Origin: Shewanella psychromarinicola
GTDB taxonomy: Bacteria > Pseudomonadota > Gammaproteobacteria > Enterobacterales > Shewanellaceae
NCBI RefSeq assembly: GCF_003855155.1
Contig: NZ_CP034073.1
Coordinates: 1,550,001 to 1,614,000 of the forward strand
DNA: 64,000 nt
Reading direction: 5' to 3'
Shown piece by piece: positions 46,628 to 55,954 of the stretch (position 1 is the stretch's first letter; each line of letters starts with the position of its first letter). The translations under genes and the position numbers were made by a program. Under the pieces are notes generated by a model. That model worked only from the letters and a program-made list of their open reading frames with translations. It was not told the DNA's origin and did no database searches.

Positions 46628-48070
46628 TTAATATTCGCCAAGGTGAGTTGCTGAGTCTTTTGCATCAACTTGTTTGTCGGCTGCGTCAGCGTCAGTTGGC
46701 TCGGATTTGTCGGGACAAGGTACAGCATGCTTAATGTTGTCTGGCTCGCTAATTTTAGTCGCCAAATAATAACAAGCTAAGCCCATAAGCGTATTGGTAA
46801 TGGGCAGTGCCAGTAAAATACCTTTTACCCCACCAACATAAGATCCTAAAACCGCTAGCGGTAACATCAATAACATTAACCGACACAAGTTAATCACCAG
46901 TGAACTCAACGGCCTATGGTAAGCGTTTAAGCTAGTGGCAAAAATAATCACAATACCCAGAGGCCCATAAGCGACAGGTAACACTAGGATATAAAAACTC
47001 AGCCACTCGATAACAAGCGGGTCGTGAGTAAACAATCCAGCAATAAAATCGGCATTAAAATACAGTGGAATATACAGCAATGTTTGAAATACAAACACGA
47101 ATTGCAACGACATCAATAAGGCTTTTTTAGCGCGTTCAGGCTGGCCAGCACCTAAATTTTGCGCAATAAAGGGCATTAAACTCGACGACAGCGCCATCAC
47201 CACAATTAGCGACACCGACTCAAGGCGAATACCTGCGCCAAACGCTGCAACGCCGGTATTATCAATCCGGGCTAACATCGCCATGATAATGCCGTTAGTA
47301 ATAGGGTTAATCACATTCATTAATGCCGCTGGGCGAGCAATATGAGCTAATACCTTCCAATGCAAAATTAATCGACCAACATCAAAGCGAGCAAACTTGA
47401 CCAGTTTACGCTTAACAATAATCAGGTAGCCCGACAACGACATTGCCATCACCCAGGAAAGCGTTGTCGCAATGGCTGCGCCTTGTATTTCTAATCGAGG
47501 AAAAGGGCCAATGCCAAAGATAAGTAGCGGGTCGAGTACTAAGTTTACAATGGCGGCGAGCATCATAATTTTAGCCGGTGAGCGGGTATCACCCGTGGCA
47601 CGTAATCCCTGATTACCCACCATCACTAACACTAATGCAGGGGCACCTAAATACCAGTACCACATGTAGTCATGTATTAATGGCAAACTGGCACTATTGG
47701 CACCCAGTAAACTAAAAGTAGGTTCAATCAAGACACAACCGAGTATCGATAACCCCCAAATAATAACTAAGGTCATGCACAAGGTGTCATATAAAAACAC
47801 TCTAGACTCGGGCGCATGCCCAGAACCAATCAAGCGCCCCAGATTGGTCGACACGCCAGCACCAATGCCGATACCGATACTCGAAATGACCAAGGTTACC
47901 GGGAAGGTAAAACTCACCGCCGCCAGTGCTTCAGTGCCCAACTTACTGATAAAAAAGATGTCTACCAGACTGCCACCGAGAATGGTCATAATGCCAATCA
48001 GGTTAGGCAAGGTCATGTTAAGCAGAACACGACCAATTGGGGCTGTGAGCAACCCATGTCTGTCTTTCAT
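46628..48070 (-). CDS. MATE-family efflux transporter
   Basis: A 480-aa inner-membrane Na+- or H+-coupled multidrug exporter with 12 helices in two MatE repeats. The first begins PIGRVLLNMTLPNLIGIMTILGGSLVDIFFISKLG; the second begins around AHIARPAALMNVINPITNGIIM. GNQGLRATGDTRSPAKIMM is the typical loop. The C-terminal 30 residues are hydrophilic (DKSEPTDADAADKQVDAKDS). It is monocistronic and convergent with nothing obvious; it diverges from groES. The substrate is unknown. Confidence 0.92.
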   Translation of the reverse strand: MKDRHGLLTAPIGRVLLNMTLPNLIGIMTILGGSLVDIFFISKLGTEALAAVSFTFPVTLVISSIGIGIGAGVSTNLGRLIGSGHAPESRVFLYDTLCMTLVIIWGLSILGCVLIEPTFSLLGANSASLPLIHDYMWYWYLGAPALVLVMVGNQGLRATGDTRSPAKIMMLAAIVNLVLDPLLIFGIGPFPRLEIQGAAIATTLSWVMAMSLSGYLIIVKRKLVKFARFDVGRLILHWKVLAHIARPAALMNVINPITNGIIMAMLARIDNTGVAAFGAGIRLESVSLIVVMALSSSLMPFIAQNLGAGQPERAKKALLMSLQFVFVFQTLLYIPLYFNADFIAGLFTHDPLVIEWLSFYILVLPVAYGPLGIVIIFATSLNAYHRPLSSLVINLCRLMLLMLPLAVLGSYVGGVKGILLALPITNTLMGLACYYLATKISEPDNIKHAVPCPDKSEPTDADAADKQVDAKDSATHLGEY

Positions 48071-48171
48071 CTATTCTCGATCTTAATATTTCAAAGGAAC
48101 AGAATTCTATCAGGATTAGTGCAGCATTAATAAATCAGACTTAAAAAAGTAGAGTTTTTTTTTTAAGTCCC

Positions 48172-48200
48172 CTTGGATCTGTGATCAATCACCCCCATAT
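48172..48200 (+). promoter_or_regulatory. Sigma32 heat-shock promoter of groESL
   Basis: CTTGGAT (48172-48178; consensus CTTGAAA) and CCCCATAT (48193-48200; consensus CCCCATNT) are separated by 14 bases. It lies about 80 bases before the groES ATG. No CIRCE inverted repeat is seen. Confidence 0.8.
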
Positions 48201-48281
48201 CACATGCATTAAGGGGGAAACCCTTATTTGTTAGTCAATAGCCTCGTTTTCTGGGCATCACATCATTAGGAGAGTTCATAG

Positions 48282-48572
48282 ATGAATATTCGTCCATTAC
48301 ATGACCGCGTTATCGTTAAACGTTTAGAAGTTGAATCAAAATCAGCCGGCGGTATTGTGCTTACAGGCAGCGCAGCTGAGAAATCAACTCGTGGTGAAAT
48401 CCTTGCTGTAGGCAACGGTCGCATCTTAGAAAACGGTTCAGTTACTCCGCTTGACGTTAAAGTGGGCGACGTTGTGATCTTCAATGAAGGTTATGGCGTC
48501 AAGAAAGAAAAAATTGACGGAGAAGAAGTCTTAATCCTGTCAGAAGCTGACCTGATGGCAGTAGTAGGCTAA
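48282..48572 (+). CDS. groES: Co-chaperonin GroES
   Basis: The 96-aa lid of the GroEL folding chamber, cytoplasmic heptamer. [27 protein letters not shown] includes the conserved N-terminus and the mobile loop; the roof loop region ([11 protein letters not shown]) and C-terminus ([16 protein letters not shown]) are standard. AGGAGAG precedes the ATG. It is followed by groEL after 57 bases, under the heat-shock promoter. Confidence 0.98.
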   Translation: MNIRPLHDRVIVKRLEVESKSAGGIVLTGSAAEKSTRGEILAVGNGRILENGSVTPLDVKVGDVVIFNEGYGVKKEKIDGEEVLILSEADLMAVVG

Positions 48573-50270
<1,698 letters not shown>

Positions 50271-50435
50271 TCTAGCTTGTCTAAATCGGTGATAACTGCG
50301 TTGCTTCACCACTCGTTTAAGAAAGCTAAACGTCGTGGTAAAGCGCCTTGTTCTAACCCGATTTATCCTGCGCTATATTGCTTGTCGTTCTAAAGCCTAG
50401 AAGCTTAGAGCTGAATTTCTTGTAAAAGAAAAGAG

Positions 50436-50467
50436 AAAGCCCCGATACCTAACAGTATCGGGGCTTT
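50436..50467 (+). terminator. Terminator of groESL
   Basis: AAAGCCCCGATAC (50436-50448) pairs with GTATCGGGGCTTT (50455-50467) in a 13-bp perfect stem, followed by TT and G. It marks the boundary between core genes and the defence island. Confidence 0.9.
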
Positions 50468-50569
50468 TTGTTATTGTAATGAGCAGTTATTTTTAGGATT
50501 AAAGGTCATTATAAACTTCAGTTATACACCTAATGTTCTAATGCTTTAGTTTCCTTAAATAGTTTTTAT

Positions 50570-50716
50570 TCACAGCTGTTTGACTTGTAGTCTAGAGTTG
50601 TTGGATTCAATTTTCTTCGCTGGTTTATATTTTGTCAATTGAACACTTTTTTTCCAATCAGGCCAACTATCTAAAATTTGCTTTGCACGTACAATGTTCT
50701 TATCAGTACTAGTCAT
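50570..50716 (-). CDS. 48-aa protein encoded after the dCTP deaminase gene
   Basis: A short minus-strand gene with ATG at 50716-50714, one base after the deaminase stop, and stop TGA at 50572-50570. AAGGATG within the deaminase's last codons serves as its ribosome site. The protein is basic and helical: MTSTDKNIVRAKQILDSW followed by PDWKKSVQLTKYKPAKK. The pattern AK-x2-LDxWPxWK looks like a conserved small-protein motif, but I cannot name it. Tight coupling implies a partner or regulator of the deaminase. Confidence 0.7.
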   Translation of the reverse strand: MTSTDKNIVRAKQILDSWPDWKKSVQLTKYKPAKKIESNNSRLQVKQL

Positions 50717-50717
50717 T

Positions 50718-52178
50718 TTAATCATCCTTATCTGACTTTAGCTCGTCTAGCTGGTTTACTAACATAATCTCTGCTTCTAAATATGACAAGGGTGTCATTG
50801 GAACCCTGAGCTCTGCTTCACTTCTGACCCATTCTTTAACAACCCCGTCTTGTTTACGTTTCAGCTTTCTACCACTACTTAAATTCATTGAAAATAAGTC
50901 TACAAATCTTCTAGGGCCAATACCAACAAATGGTTCGAATGAAACTTTATGTTCATCATTTGAAGCCCCATCTGAATTAATCGAATCATCATGCAAAATT
51001 GTAGCAAAGCTTTTGGGGTATGGCTCAATATATAAAACACGGCTGACACCCGCAGCTACAATATGCTTCGCACAGTTATGGCATGGGTAAGTTGTTGTAT
51101 ATAGAGTTGAGTTTCGTGTTGAGATACCATTTCGTGCAGAAGACATTAATGCTTCCATCTCAGCATGAACGGCCCGTCCATATTCAGTTATATCTAATAA
51201 TCCTGTATCTTTAAGAATTTCTTTTCCACTTGCTAATAGCACTTTAAGATCAACTTCATTCTTAGTGTTGAATTTCTGCATAATATTCAGAATTATTTGA
51301 TTTTTCTGCTCTTCATTTGAATCTTTACCAAGCTTGTAATCTCTTTGATCTGCATCTGTAGGCCAATATAGTCCACCACCGTATTTTGGTACATCATTTG
51401 CACCTGTCGCTAATATGTCAGATTGGTCATTGGTTAGAACTGCTCCAACCTGTCTTGATAAGTCTGCAGAGCGAAGAGAAGCTGCATATGCCATAAACAT
51501 TGCGTATTCATCAGAAGTTGGTGGAACCACAGGCTTAGAATAAAGAAGGTCTAAAATTCTACTTATTTGACCAGAGAGTGACTCAGTGTCGTCAGATGTT
51601 ATGAAAGCATCAGCCATTTGGAATACATCTCGAGTTCTTTGCCCAAGTCCTTTAGGGTGTGCTTCTTTATCATCTCTCTCAATAAGGTCGTCAATTTGAT
51701 CTTGTGGAACCCCTTTCTCATCTCTTAGATATCTTTTTCGGCTCTCTATGCTAGAAGATATGCCTAACAAGACAAAACCAGGGCCATAGACTTGCCTAAG
51801 AGTTTCAACTTCATCAGGGTGTTTTAATGAGCGAATAACATGAGTATGTCTTGGAAGGGGTGATGGTAATTCTCCTTTCCTTTTTTTATTGATTGCGTTT
51901 ATCGCGAGGAGAGCGAAAAGGTCGCCTCTTTTACTGTTTTGACGAAGATTATTGCCAATATTCATCGCTGCATTTAATCTTGTCTCCTCAGTGTTTGGGC
52001 CAGTCGTTACACCTTCAAACTCCTTTGCTACTTGTGAAAGGTGAATGAAATTAGTTTTATACCTAAATTGGCTAAAATATGACGATAATCTATTCTGTAC
52101 ATCGTCCAAATTCACACCAATGGGAGCGACTAATCCTATAACTAGTTCGCAATTTTTTGAGTGTTCTTCAATATCCAT
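50718..52178 (-). CDS. dcdV: Anti-phage dCTP deaminase, DcdV/AvcD family
   Basis: A defence enzyme that depletes the dCTP pool on infection by deaminating (d)CTP. Its N-terminal half (about residues 10-220) is a P-loop-like kinase domain beginning ELVIGLVAPIGVNLDDV. The C-terminal half is a CMP/dCMP-deaminase fold with zinc ligands in VHAEMEA (His338, catalytic Glu340) and PCHNC (Cys366, Cys369). This two-domain layout at about 486 aa is that of DcdV/AvcD, not of ordinary dCMP deaminase. It is followed by a coupled 48-aa gene and preceded by an AT-rich leader, where relatives encode an inhibitory RNA (AvcI). It is immediately downstream of groEL, a typical insertion site for defence genes. 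Confidence 0.9.
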   Translation of the reverse strand: MDIEEHSKNCELVIGLVAPIGVNLDDVQNRLSSYFSQFRYKTNFIHLSQVAKEFEGVTTGPNTEETRLNAAMNIGNNLRQNSKRGDLFALLAINAINKKRKGELPSPLPRHTHVIRSLKHPDEVETLRQVYGPGFVLLGISSSIESRKRYLRDEKGVPQDQIDDLIERDDKEAHPKGLGQRTRDVFQMADAFITSDDTESLSGQISRILDLLYSKPVVPPTSDEYAMFMAYAASLRSADLSRQVGAVLTNDQSDILATGANDVPKYGGGLYWPTDADQRDYKLGKDSNEEQKNQIILNIMQKFNTKNEVDLKVLLASGKEILKDTGLLDITEYGRAVHAEMEALMSSARNGISTRNSTLYTTTYPCHNCAKHIVAAGVSRVLYIEPYPKSFATILHDDSINSDGASNDEHKVSFEPFVGIGPRRFVDLFSMNLSSGRKLKRKQDGVVKEWVRSEAELRVPMTPLSYLEAEIMLVNQLDELKSDKDD

Positions 52179-52291
52179 ATCAAACTCTTATTGTTATTTT
52201 TAGTATCGTTACTTATCTTAAGTGGCAGGCTTTTTAAGTGTTCTGTAGTTGCCAAAAATGACAGTTTTTTAACTGTAGGGATGACATTATA
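52179..52291 (-). promoter_or_regulatory. Promoter and leader of the dCTP deaminase gene
   Basis: On the minus strand a TATAAT (52291-52286) has a CTGTCC at 16-base spacing, predicting a leader of about 100 bases. Its start forms a hairpin (ACAGTT-AAAA-AACTGT, 52276-52261) followed by CATTTTT, like a small terminator. In Vibrio the homologous gene is preceded by the inhibitory RNA AvcI, so a regulatory RNA here is plausible. No sequence similarity to AvcI could be tested. Confidence 0.35.
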
Positions 52292-52514
52292 TTATTACCA
52301 TAGCTCTGGACAGCATTATAGATATAATTATTGCTGAATTATCGGTACTAGCCATTAATTTGTTATTTTTTCCTTCGCTTTGTTAGTTATGTTACGGCCG
52401 AGTCCCGCGATAGAAAGTGGACCACCATTCATTGAGCTTTCAATGGCAGCAAACAAACTGTTTTGTGCATTAATGGAGTGGCAAGTGAGAGGCATTTTGA
52501 TAAAACGTGTTTAG

Positions 52515-52581
52515 CATTCATGGTATTTACTCGTGGTAATATTTGTTTGGCGATAAATTTGATCACCAAATGCCATGAATG
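52515..52581. repeat. Long imperfect inverted repeat between the defence genes
   Basis: CATTCATGGTATTT (52515-52528) pairs with AAATGCCATGAATG (52568-52581) with one mismatch and a 39-base spacer. The 52292-52815 gap otherwise contains a GTCAGACTCTGACCCC element near 52637-52653 and no recognisable gene. The arms could be mobile-element ends or a structured RNA. Confidence 0.4.
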
Positions 52582-52815
52582 TTCCTCATTTTTTAGCCTA
52601 TCTCATTATTTAAATACATTTTTTTGTGGGGATTCGTCAGACTCTGACCCCATTTATTGAGTTTTTATTTATGTATCTTAATCGTTTCGGGGCTTTATCA
52701 TGGATGACGAGAAAGTGTTGTTTTATCTATCCGCTGGGAAGATAGTGCAGTTATTATCAGAACCCTTGCTTTTAGTTGGAGTTTATTTTTTATTTTTTTA
52801 ACCAATATATAGAAC

Positions 52816-53787
52816 TTAATTTTTTTTGATTGCAGGGATTAAATTAAAAACTTCAGAGTCAGGAAAAATCTTTTTTAGTGTTCTAATATATTTAATTAAT
52901 CGGGCATAATTCGTTGTATCTACGCTTTTTATGTAAGCAAGCCAACCGTTTATGTGCGCGAGTTTAGATGGATCAGATTGAAGCATTGTATAAATTTCAG
53001 CGCGCATCTTTCGGTATTCTTCGCGACCAATTCCCACACCATTCGCCGATACAATTAGTCCAGTAACTTCTTTTCGTTTTCTGGTACCACAAAGTTTTGT
53101 TTTTTTATGGTTAATTGAAAAGCCTTCATCTAACACTATCTTTTCTATCATAGGCTTTGCTTTTCTTATTTTCGACTCGTTAAAAGCAGATAATGTTATG
53201 TCATCAGCATACCTAGTATACATAATACCTTTTGAGCCTGCGTAGCCTTGTATTCGTGAGTCTAAGCGTTGACATGCCAAATTTGAGAGTTTCGGCGATG
53301 TTGGTGCGCCTTGGGGAAGTCGGCCCTTAAATATGCATAAACTGGTCAGTTTTTGGCTAATTAATTTGTTATAACCTATAGAATGAAAGATGCTGTATAC
53401 ATGCGATGCAGGAACGGAATGAAAGAAATCTTCTAGGTCAATATTTAATAAAATATGGGCACCAATATGAGGGGCGGCATTACTAAGGATTGATTCACCA
53501 ATTTCAAACCCTTTAGAGTTTTGAGATGAATTTAGTCTATACAGAATTTTTCTTAAAATCCAAGACTGGGCAGCTTTCATTGCTCGAGAAGGTTGAGCTA
53601 TTTCTCTTTCACCACCACTTTTTTTGTCTAAAAAATATACTCTGTAGTGTTCGTTTGATTTAAATACTAGCGTTTGAACGAGGCCAACAGATAGACGCAT
53701 TTGGCTAGCAAGTTCGGCAAGATTAGTAATAGCAGGTAAGCCAAGATTTTTGAGCTGGCTTAGGTTGTTTGTATATTGTGAACCCAT
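52816..53787 (-). CDS. Retron reverse transcriptase (Ec86-like)
   Basis: Makes the msDNA of a retron by copying the msd part of the upstream RNA, primed from a branching G. The retron-RT hallmarks are present: the NAxxH motif NAAPH (103-107), catalytic LNIDLEDFF (first Asp about 117), QGAPTSP (159-165), YADD (193-196) and the VTG motif (241-243) that recognises the msr. The 323-aa length is standard for a stand-alone retron RT. The start ATG at 53787 lies just after the a2 arm of the RNA, and no second gene follows. The order effector, RNA, RT is that of Ec86-type retrons. Confidence 0.95.
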   Translation of the reverse strand: MGSQYTNNLSQLKNLGLPAITNLAELASQMRLSVGLVQTLVFKSNEHYRVYFLDKKSGGEREIAQPSRAMKAAQSWILRKILYRLNSSQNSKGFEIGESILSNAAPHIGAHILLNIDLEDFFHSVPASHVYSIFHSIGYNKLISQKLTSLCIFKGRLPQGAPTSPKLSNLACQRLDSRIQGYAGSKGIMYTRYADDITLSAFNESKIRKAKPMIEKIVLDEGFSINHKKTKLCGTRKRKEVTGLIVSANGVGIGREEYRKMRAEIYTMLQSDPSKLAHINGWLAYIKSVDTTNYARLIKYIRTLKKIFPDSEVFNLIPAIKKN

Positions 53788-53795
53788 TTAAAATT

Positions 53796-53960
53796 ACGCA
53801 CCTTTACGTCACAAGTTCGCATTTAGAACTTGCGAGTCAAAAACGGAGTTTTTGCGAGCAAGAACTAAATGAGCTATTCATCTGGTTTTGTTGAAGGATA
53901 GCGAATCACTACCCAGTTGCTTTATTGATAGTTTCAAAAAACAACTCGCTAAAGGTGCGT
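53796..53960 (-). ncRNA. Retron msr-msd RNA
   Basis: Transcribed on the minus strand from about 53960 to 53796. The a1 arm ACGCACCTTTA (53960-53950) pairs perfectly with the a2 arm TAAAGGTGCGT (53806-53796). TTTAGCGAG right after a1 matches the branch-point region of Ec86 (TTAGCGAG). The msr contains GGGTAG/CTATCC (53913-53895), like the second msr stem of Ec86. The msd is one long hairpin, 53871-53820: CATTTAG/CTAAATG, CTTGC/GCAAG and CAAAAAC/GTTTTTG with a TCC loop. GACGTAAAGGTGCG after it resembles the Ec86 msd/a2 boundary (GACGTAAGGGTGCG). The a1 arm and first msr stem lie inside the effector's coding sequence. Confidence 0.9.
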
Positions 53961-54862
53961 TGGCTCATCCTATCATAGTTAATTCCTGATTTTCCACGGT
54001 TTTGGAAGTTCATGAGCTCAACACGTACTAAATCTAGTCTGTGATCGGTAAAAATAGACATAATATGCTTTTCACCACTACTAGTAATATCGTAACCATT
54101 AGTAGTTTTCATTATCATTCGCTCTGATTGTAACTTAGTTAATGCAGAGCGGGTTGCTATATCTGACATTACCTCATCTTGTTCTGTAGCAATTTTAAGT
54201 AGTTTTTTTAGACTTAAAAAATCAATTTTTTCAACTAGATATATACATGGTAGGATGAAGTTCTGTGCTTCTAAAATATTTGTAACATTCTTTTTGACAG
54301 GATTTTTATTTTGAATCTTTGTTATTGAATCTGATATCAGCCTAAAAGTTTTAGTGCTCTGTTTTGGGCAATCTAAGCGATCATAGTCGAGATGAAATAC
54401 TTTTCCGGTTGATGAGGCTTTTATCAGTCTATTTGGACCATAATTCAGGAAGCTTCTTTTATTTTTAAATTTTTGGTTTGAAATACATATTATTTTATCT
54501 ACTAAATTAGGATTACTAGAAAATGCTCCCAATTCAGCAAATGACCCAGGACTTTCAGGTAGCAGAATAATCGCGTCTACTGAGTTTGCTAAAATATTCT
54601 CTAGTGCAAGTAAACTATGCTGGCCTTGGCCAGCTAGTAGATCATCAAAAAGACTCTCCGGATAGAGTATTTCATATTGGATGCGGCTTTGTTGCTGTGT
54701 GAGAAGTTTTGCTACCTTTGAGCGACCTTTTGTTTTGTCTTTGATATCAGCACCACATAGAAAAATTGTTCTCTTTCTTTGATATACAGGAACATAGATT
54801 CTTTCTTTGATGACGCTCGCAATGTCAGCGAGTTGTGATACTGAAAATTTTTTAATCACCAT
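53909..54862 (-). CDS. Retron effector, nucleoside deoxyribosyltransferase-like with DNA-binding C-terminus
   Basis: Toxic effector of an Ec86-type (NDT) retron, held inactive in a complex with RT and msDNA and released on phage attack. TIFLCGADI (32-40) begins the NDT-like fold. YPESLFDDLLAGQGQHSLLALENIL includes the conserved catalytic-type Glu89, and LLPESPGSFAELGAF (100-114) is the nucleotide-binding signature shared with Ec86's effector. The C-terminal third (about 195-317) is a winged-helix-like DNA-binding part (RSALTKLQSERMIMKTTNGYDITSSGEKH). Of 317 aa, the last 20 or so codons also encode the retron a1/msr RNA. It is the first gene of the retron, preceded by ATG with GGAGCAT. Confidence 0.92.
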   Translation of the reverse strand: MVIKKFSVSQLADIASVIKERIYVPVYQRKRTIFLCGADIKDKTKGRSKVAKLLTQQQSRIQYEILYPESLFDDLLAGQGQHSLLALENILANSVDAIILLPESPGSFAELGAFSSNPNLVDKIICISNQKFKNKRSFLNYGPNRLIKASSTGKVFHLDYDRLDCPKQSTKTFRLISDSITKIQNKNPVKKNVTNILEAQNFILPCIYLVEKIDFLSLKKLLKIATEQDEVMSDIATRSALTKLQSERMIMKTTNGYDITSSGEKHIMSIFTDHRLDLVRVELMNFQNRGKSGINYDRMSQRTFSELFFETINKATG

Positions 54863-54967
54863 ATGCTCCTAAATCACGTTATTTTTAGATTCTAACACTA
54901 TATCTACTGCTTAGAGTATGATTTAAAATTGAATTGAATTAACTTTGCCCGCCATTATTAAATCTTG

Positions 54968-55135
54968 AATTTAGTGAGGTAATATAGGGATCCCCAGGGC
55001 CAAAGTATACTTTCAGCCCCACTTATTTACCTTTGCTATTCACACCAAGTAACTCAACATATAAGTGAGCTCAGAGTAAAACTTTTACCATCTATAGAAT
55101 TTAGTGGGGTCAGTGTCTGAGGGATCCCCACGAAT
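54968..55135. repeat. AATTTAGTGNGGTCAG-type short repeats next to an IS4 remnant
   Basis: AATTTAGTGAGGT at 54968-54980 and AATTTAGTGGGGTCAG at 55098-55113; further copies lie at 55512-55527 and, with one change, at 58188-58203. They are interspersed with AGAGTAAAACTTTTACCATCTA-like blocks (55075 region, 55480s, 55930s). They look like scars of one small repeated element. 54863-54967 holds no recognisable gene. Confidence 0.5.
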
Positions 55136-55459
55136 TTAATAGCATGCTTGTGGATCCTTGATTAACGATTGTAGCATCTTAATTCCTGCTAGCCAGTGAG
55201 ACTTCAGTAGCCTCAAAGACTTATCTTTGTAGGCCCTTAATCCTATAAATTGGTTTGAGAGCACGTTGCGATGCTTTATTGAGTTAGCTTGATATTGCCT
55301 GTGCTTATCAGCTGATTTTACTGCCAAACCAAGCAGGTAAAGTATAAATTGTGATAAGCAAGCTATCAGCAGGAGTACGCCTAATTTACGGTGAATCCTT
55401 GTTCCGCTATCATTCATTTTCAACCCTGTTTTAACATCTCTAAAACTCTCTTCTATCTG
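55136..55459 (-). pseudogene. IS4-type transposase C-terminal remnant
   Basis: The frame, open from 55459 (QIEESFRDVKTGLKMND) to the stop, carries the IS4-type catalytic Glu-x6-Lys (E-SFRDVK). The typical hydrophobic end region follows (LLLIACLSQFILYLLGLAV, then YQANSIKHRNVLS). The rest of the transposase is missing; repeat fragments abut both ends. A second, more decayed copy of the same end lies at 58846. Confidence 0.75.
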
Positions 55460-55590
55460 TAAGTAAGTGGGGTCAGATCAAACTTTTACCTCACTATTTA
55501 TAGTATCTGTGAATTTAGTGAGGTCAGTGTAAACTTTCTGTCTGGGAATTAAGCGATTTTACAAATAGTTTATAATGCTACTATTTTTCT

Positions 55591-55902
55591 CTACTTCCAA
55601 ACATCAGGATTTTGATATTTTTTATTAACGGGTTGTTCTATATCGCCATGTTCTAGTTTGTGTAATTCATTAGAATAGGCTTCCTCAATTTGAGTCAATT
55701 CTTCTTCTGAACATGGCATTAGCGAGCAACCACAATAGCGACACTTTTTAGCCTCGATTTTTATACCCTCAGCACATTCAGGACAAATGCGGCATCGTTG
55801 TACTGTAGATTTTGCTAAATGTAGGTCACTCTTCTTTTTATTGCTAAAAACAGCTCTCATAGCGAAATAAATAACAGCAAATCATATTATCCAAAAAAAC
55901 AT
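55591..55902 (-). pseudogene. Zinc-ribbon protein gene with early in-frame UGA
   Basis: From ATG 55902-55900 (GGAG eight bases upstream) the frame reads MFFWII, then TGA at codon 7, then FAVIYFAMRAVFSNKKK and a soluble part with a zinc ribbon (CRICPECAEGIKIEAKKCRYCG, about residues 36-58 of the full frame). Without the stop it would be a 103-aa membrane-anchored zinc-ribbon protein, with Trp or similar at codon 7. Translation could restart at the ATG at 55860 to give 89 aa without the anchor. The function of such proteins is unknown. Confidence 0.6.
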
Positions 55903-55954
55903 CTTAATAACTCCTAAAAACTTTTAAGTCGGGCACAGAGTAAAATTCTACCAT

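Noticed and set aside
48241..48281. CIRCE element before groES
   Set aside because: No TTAGCACTC-N9-GAGTGCTAA inverted repeat is present; a sigma32 promoter explains the control.
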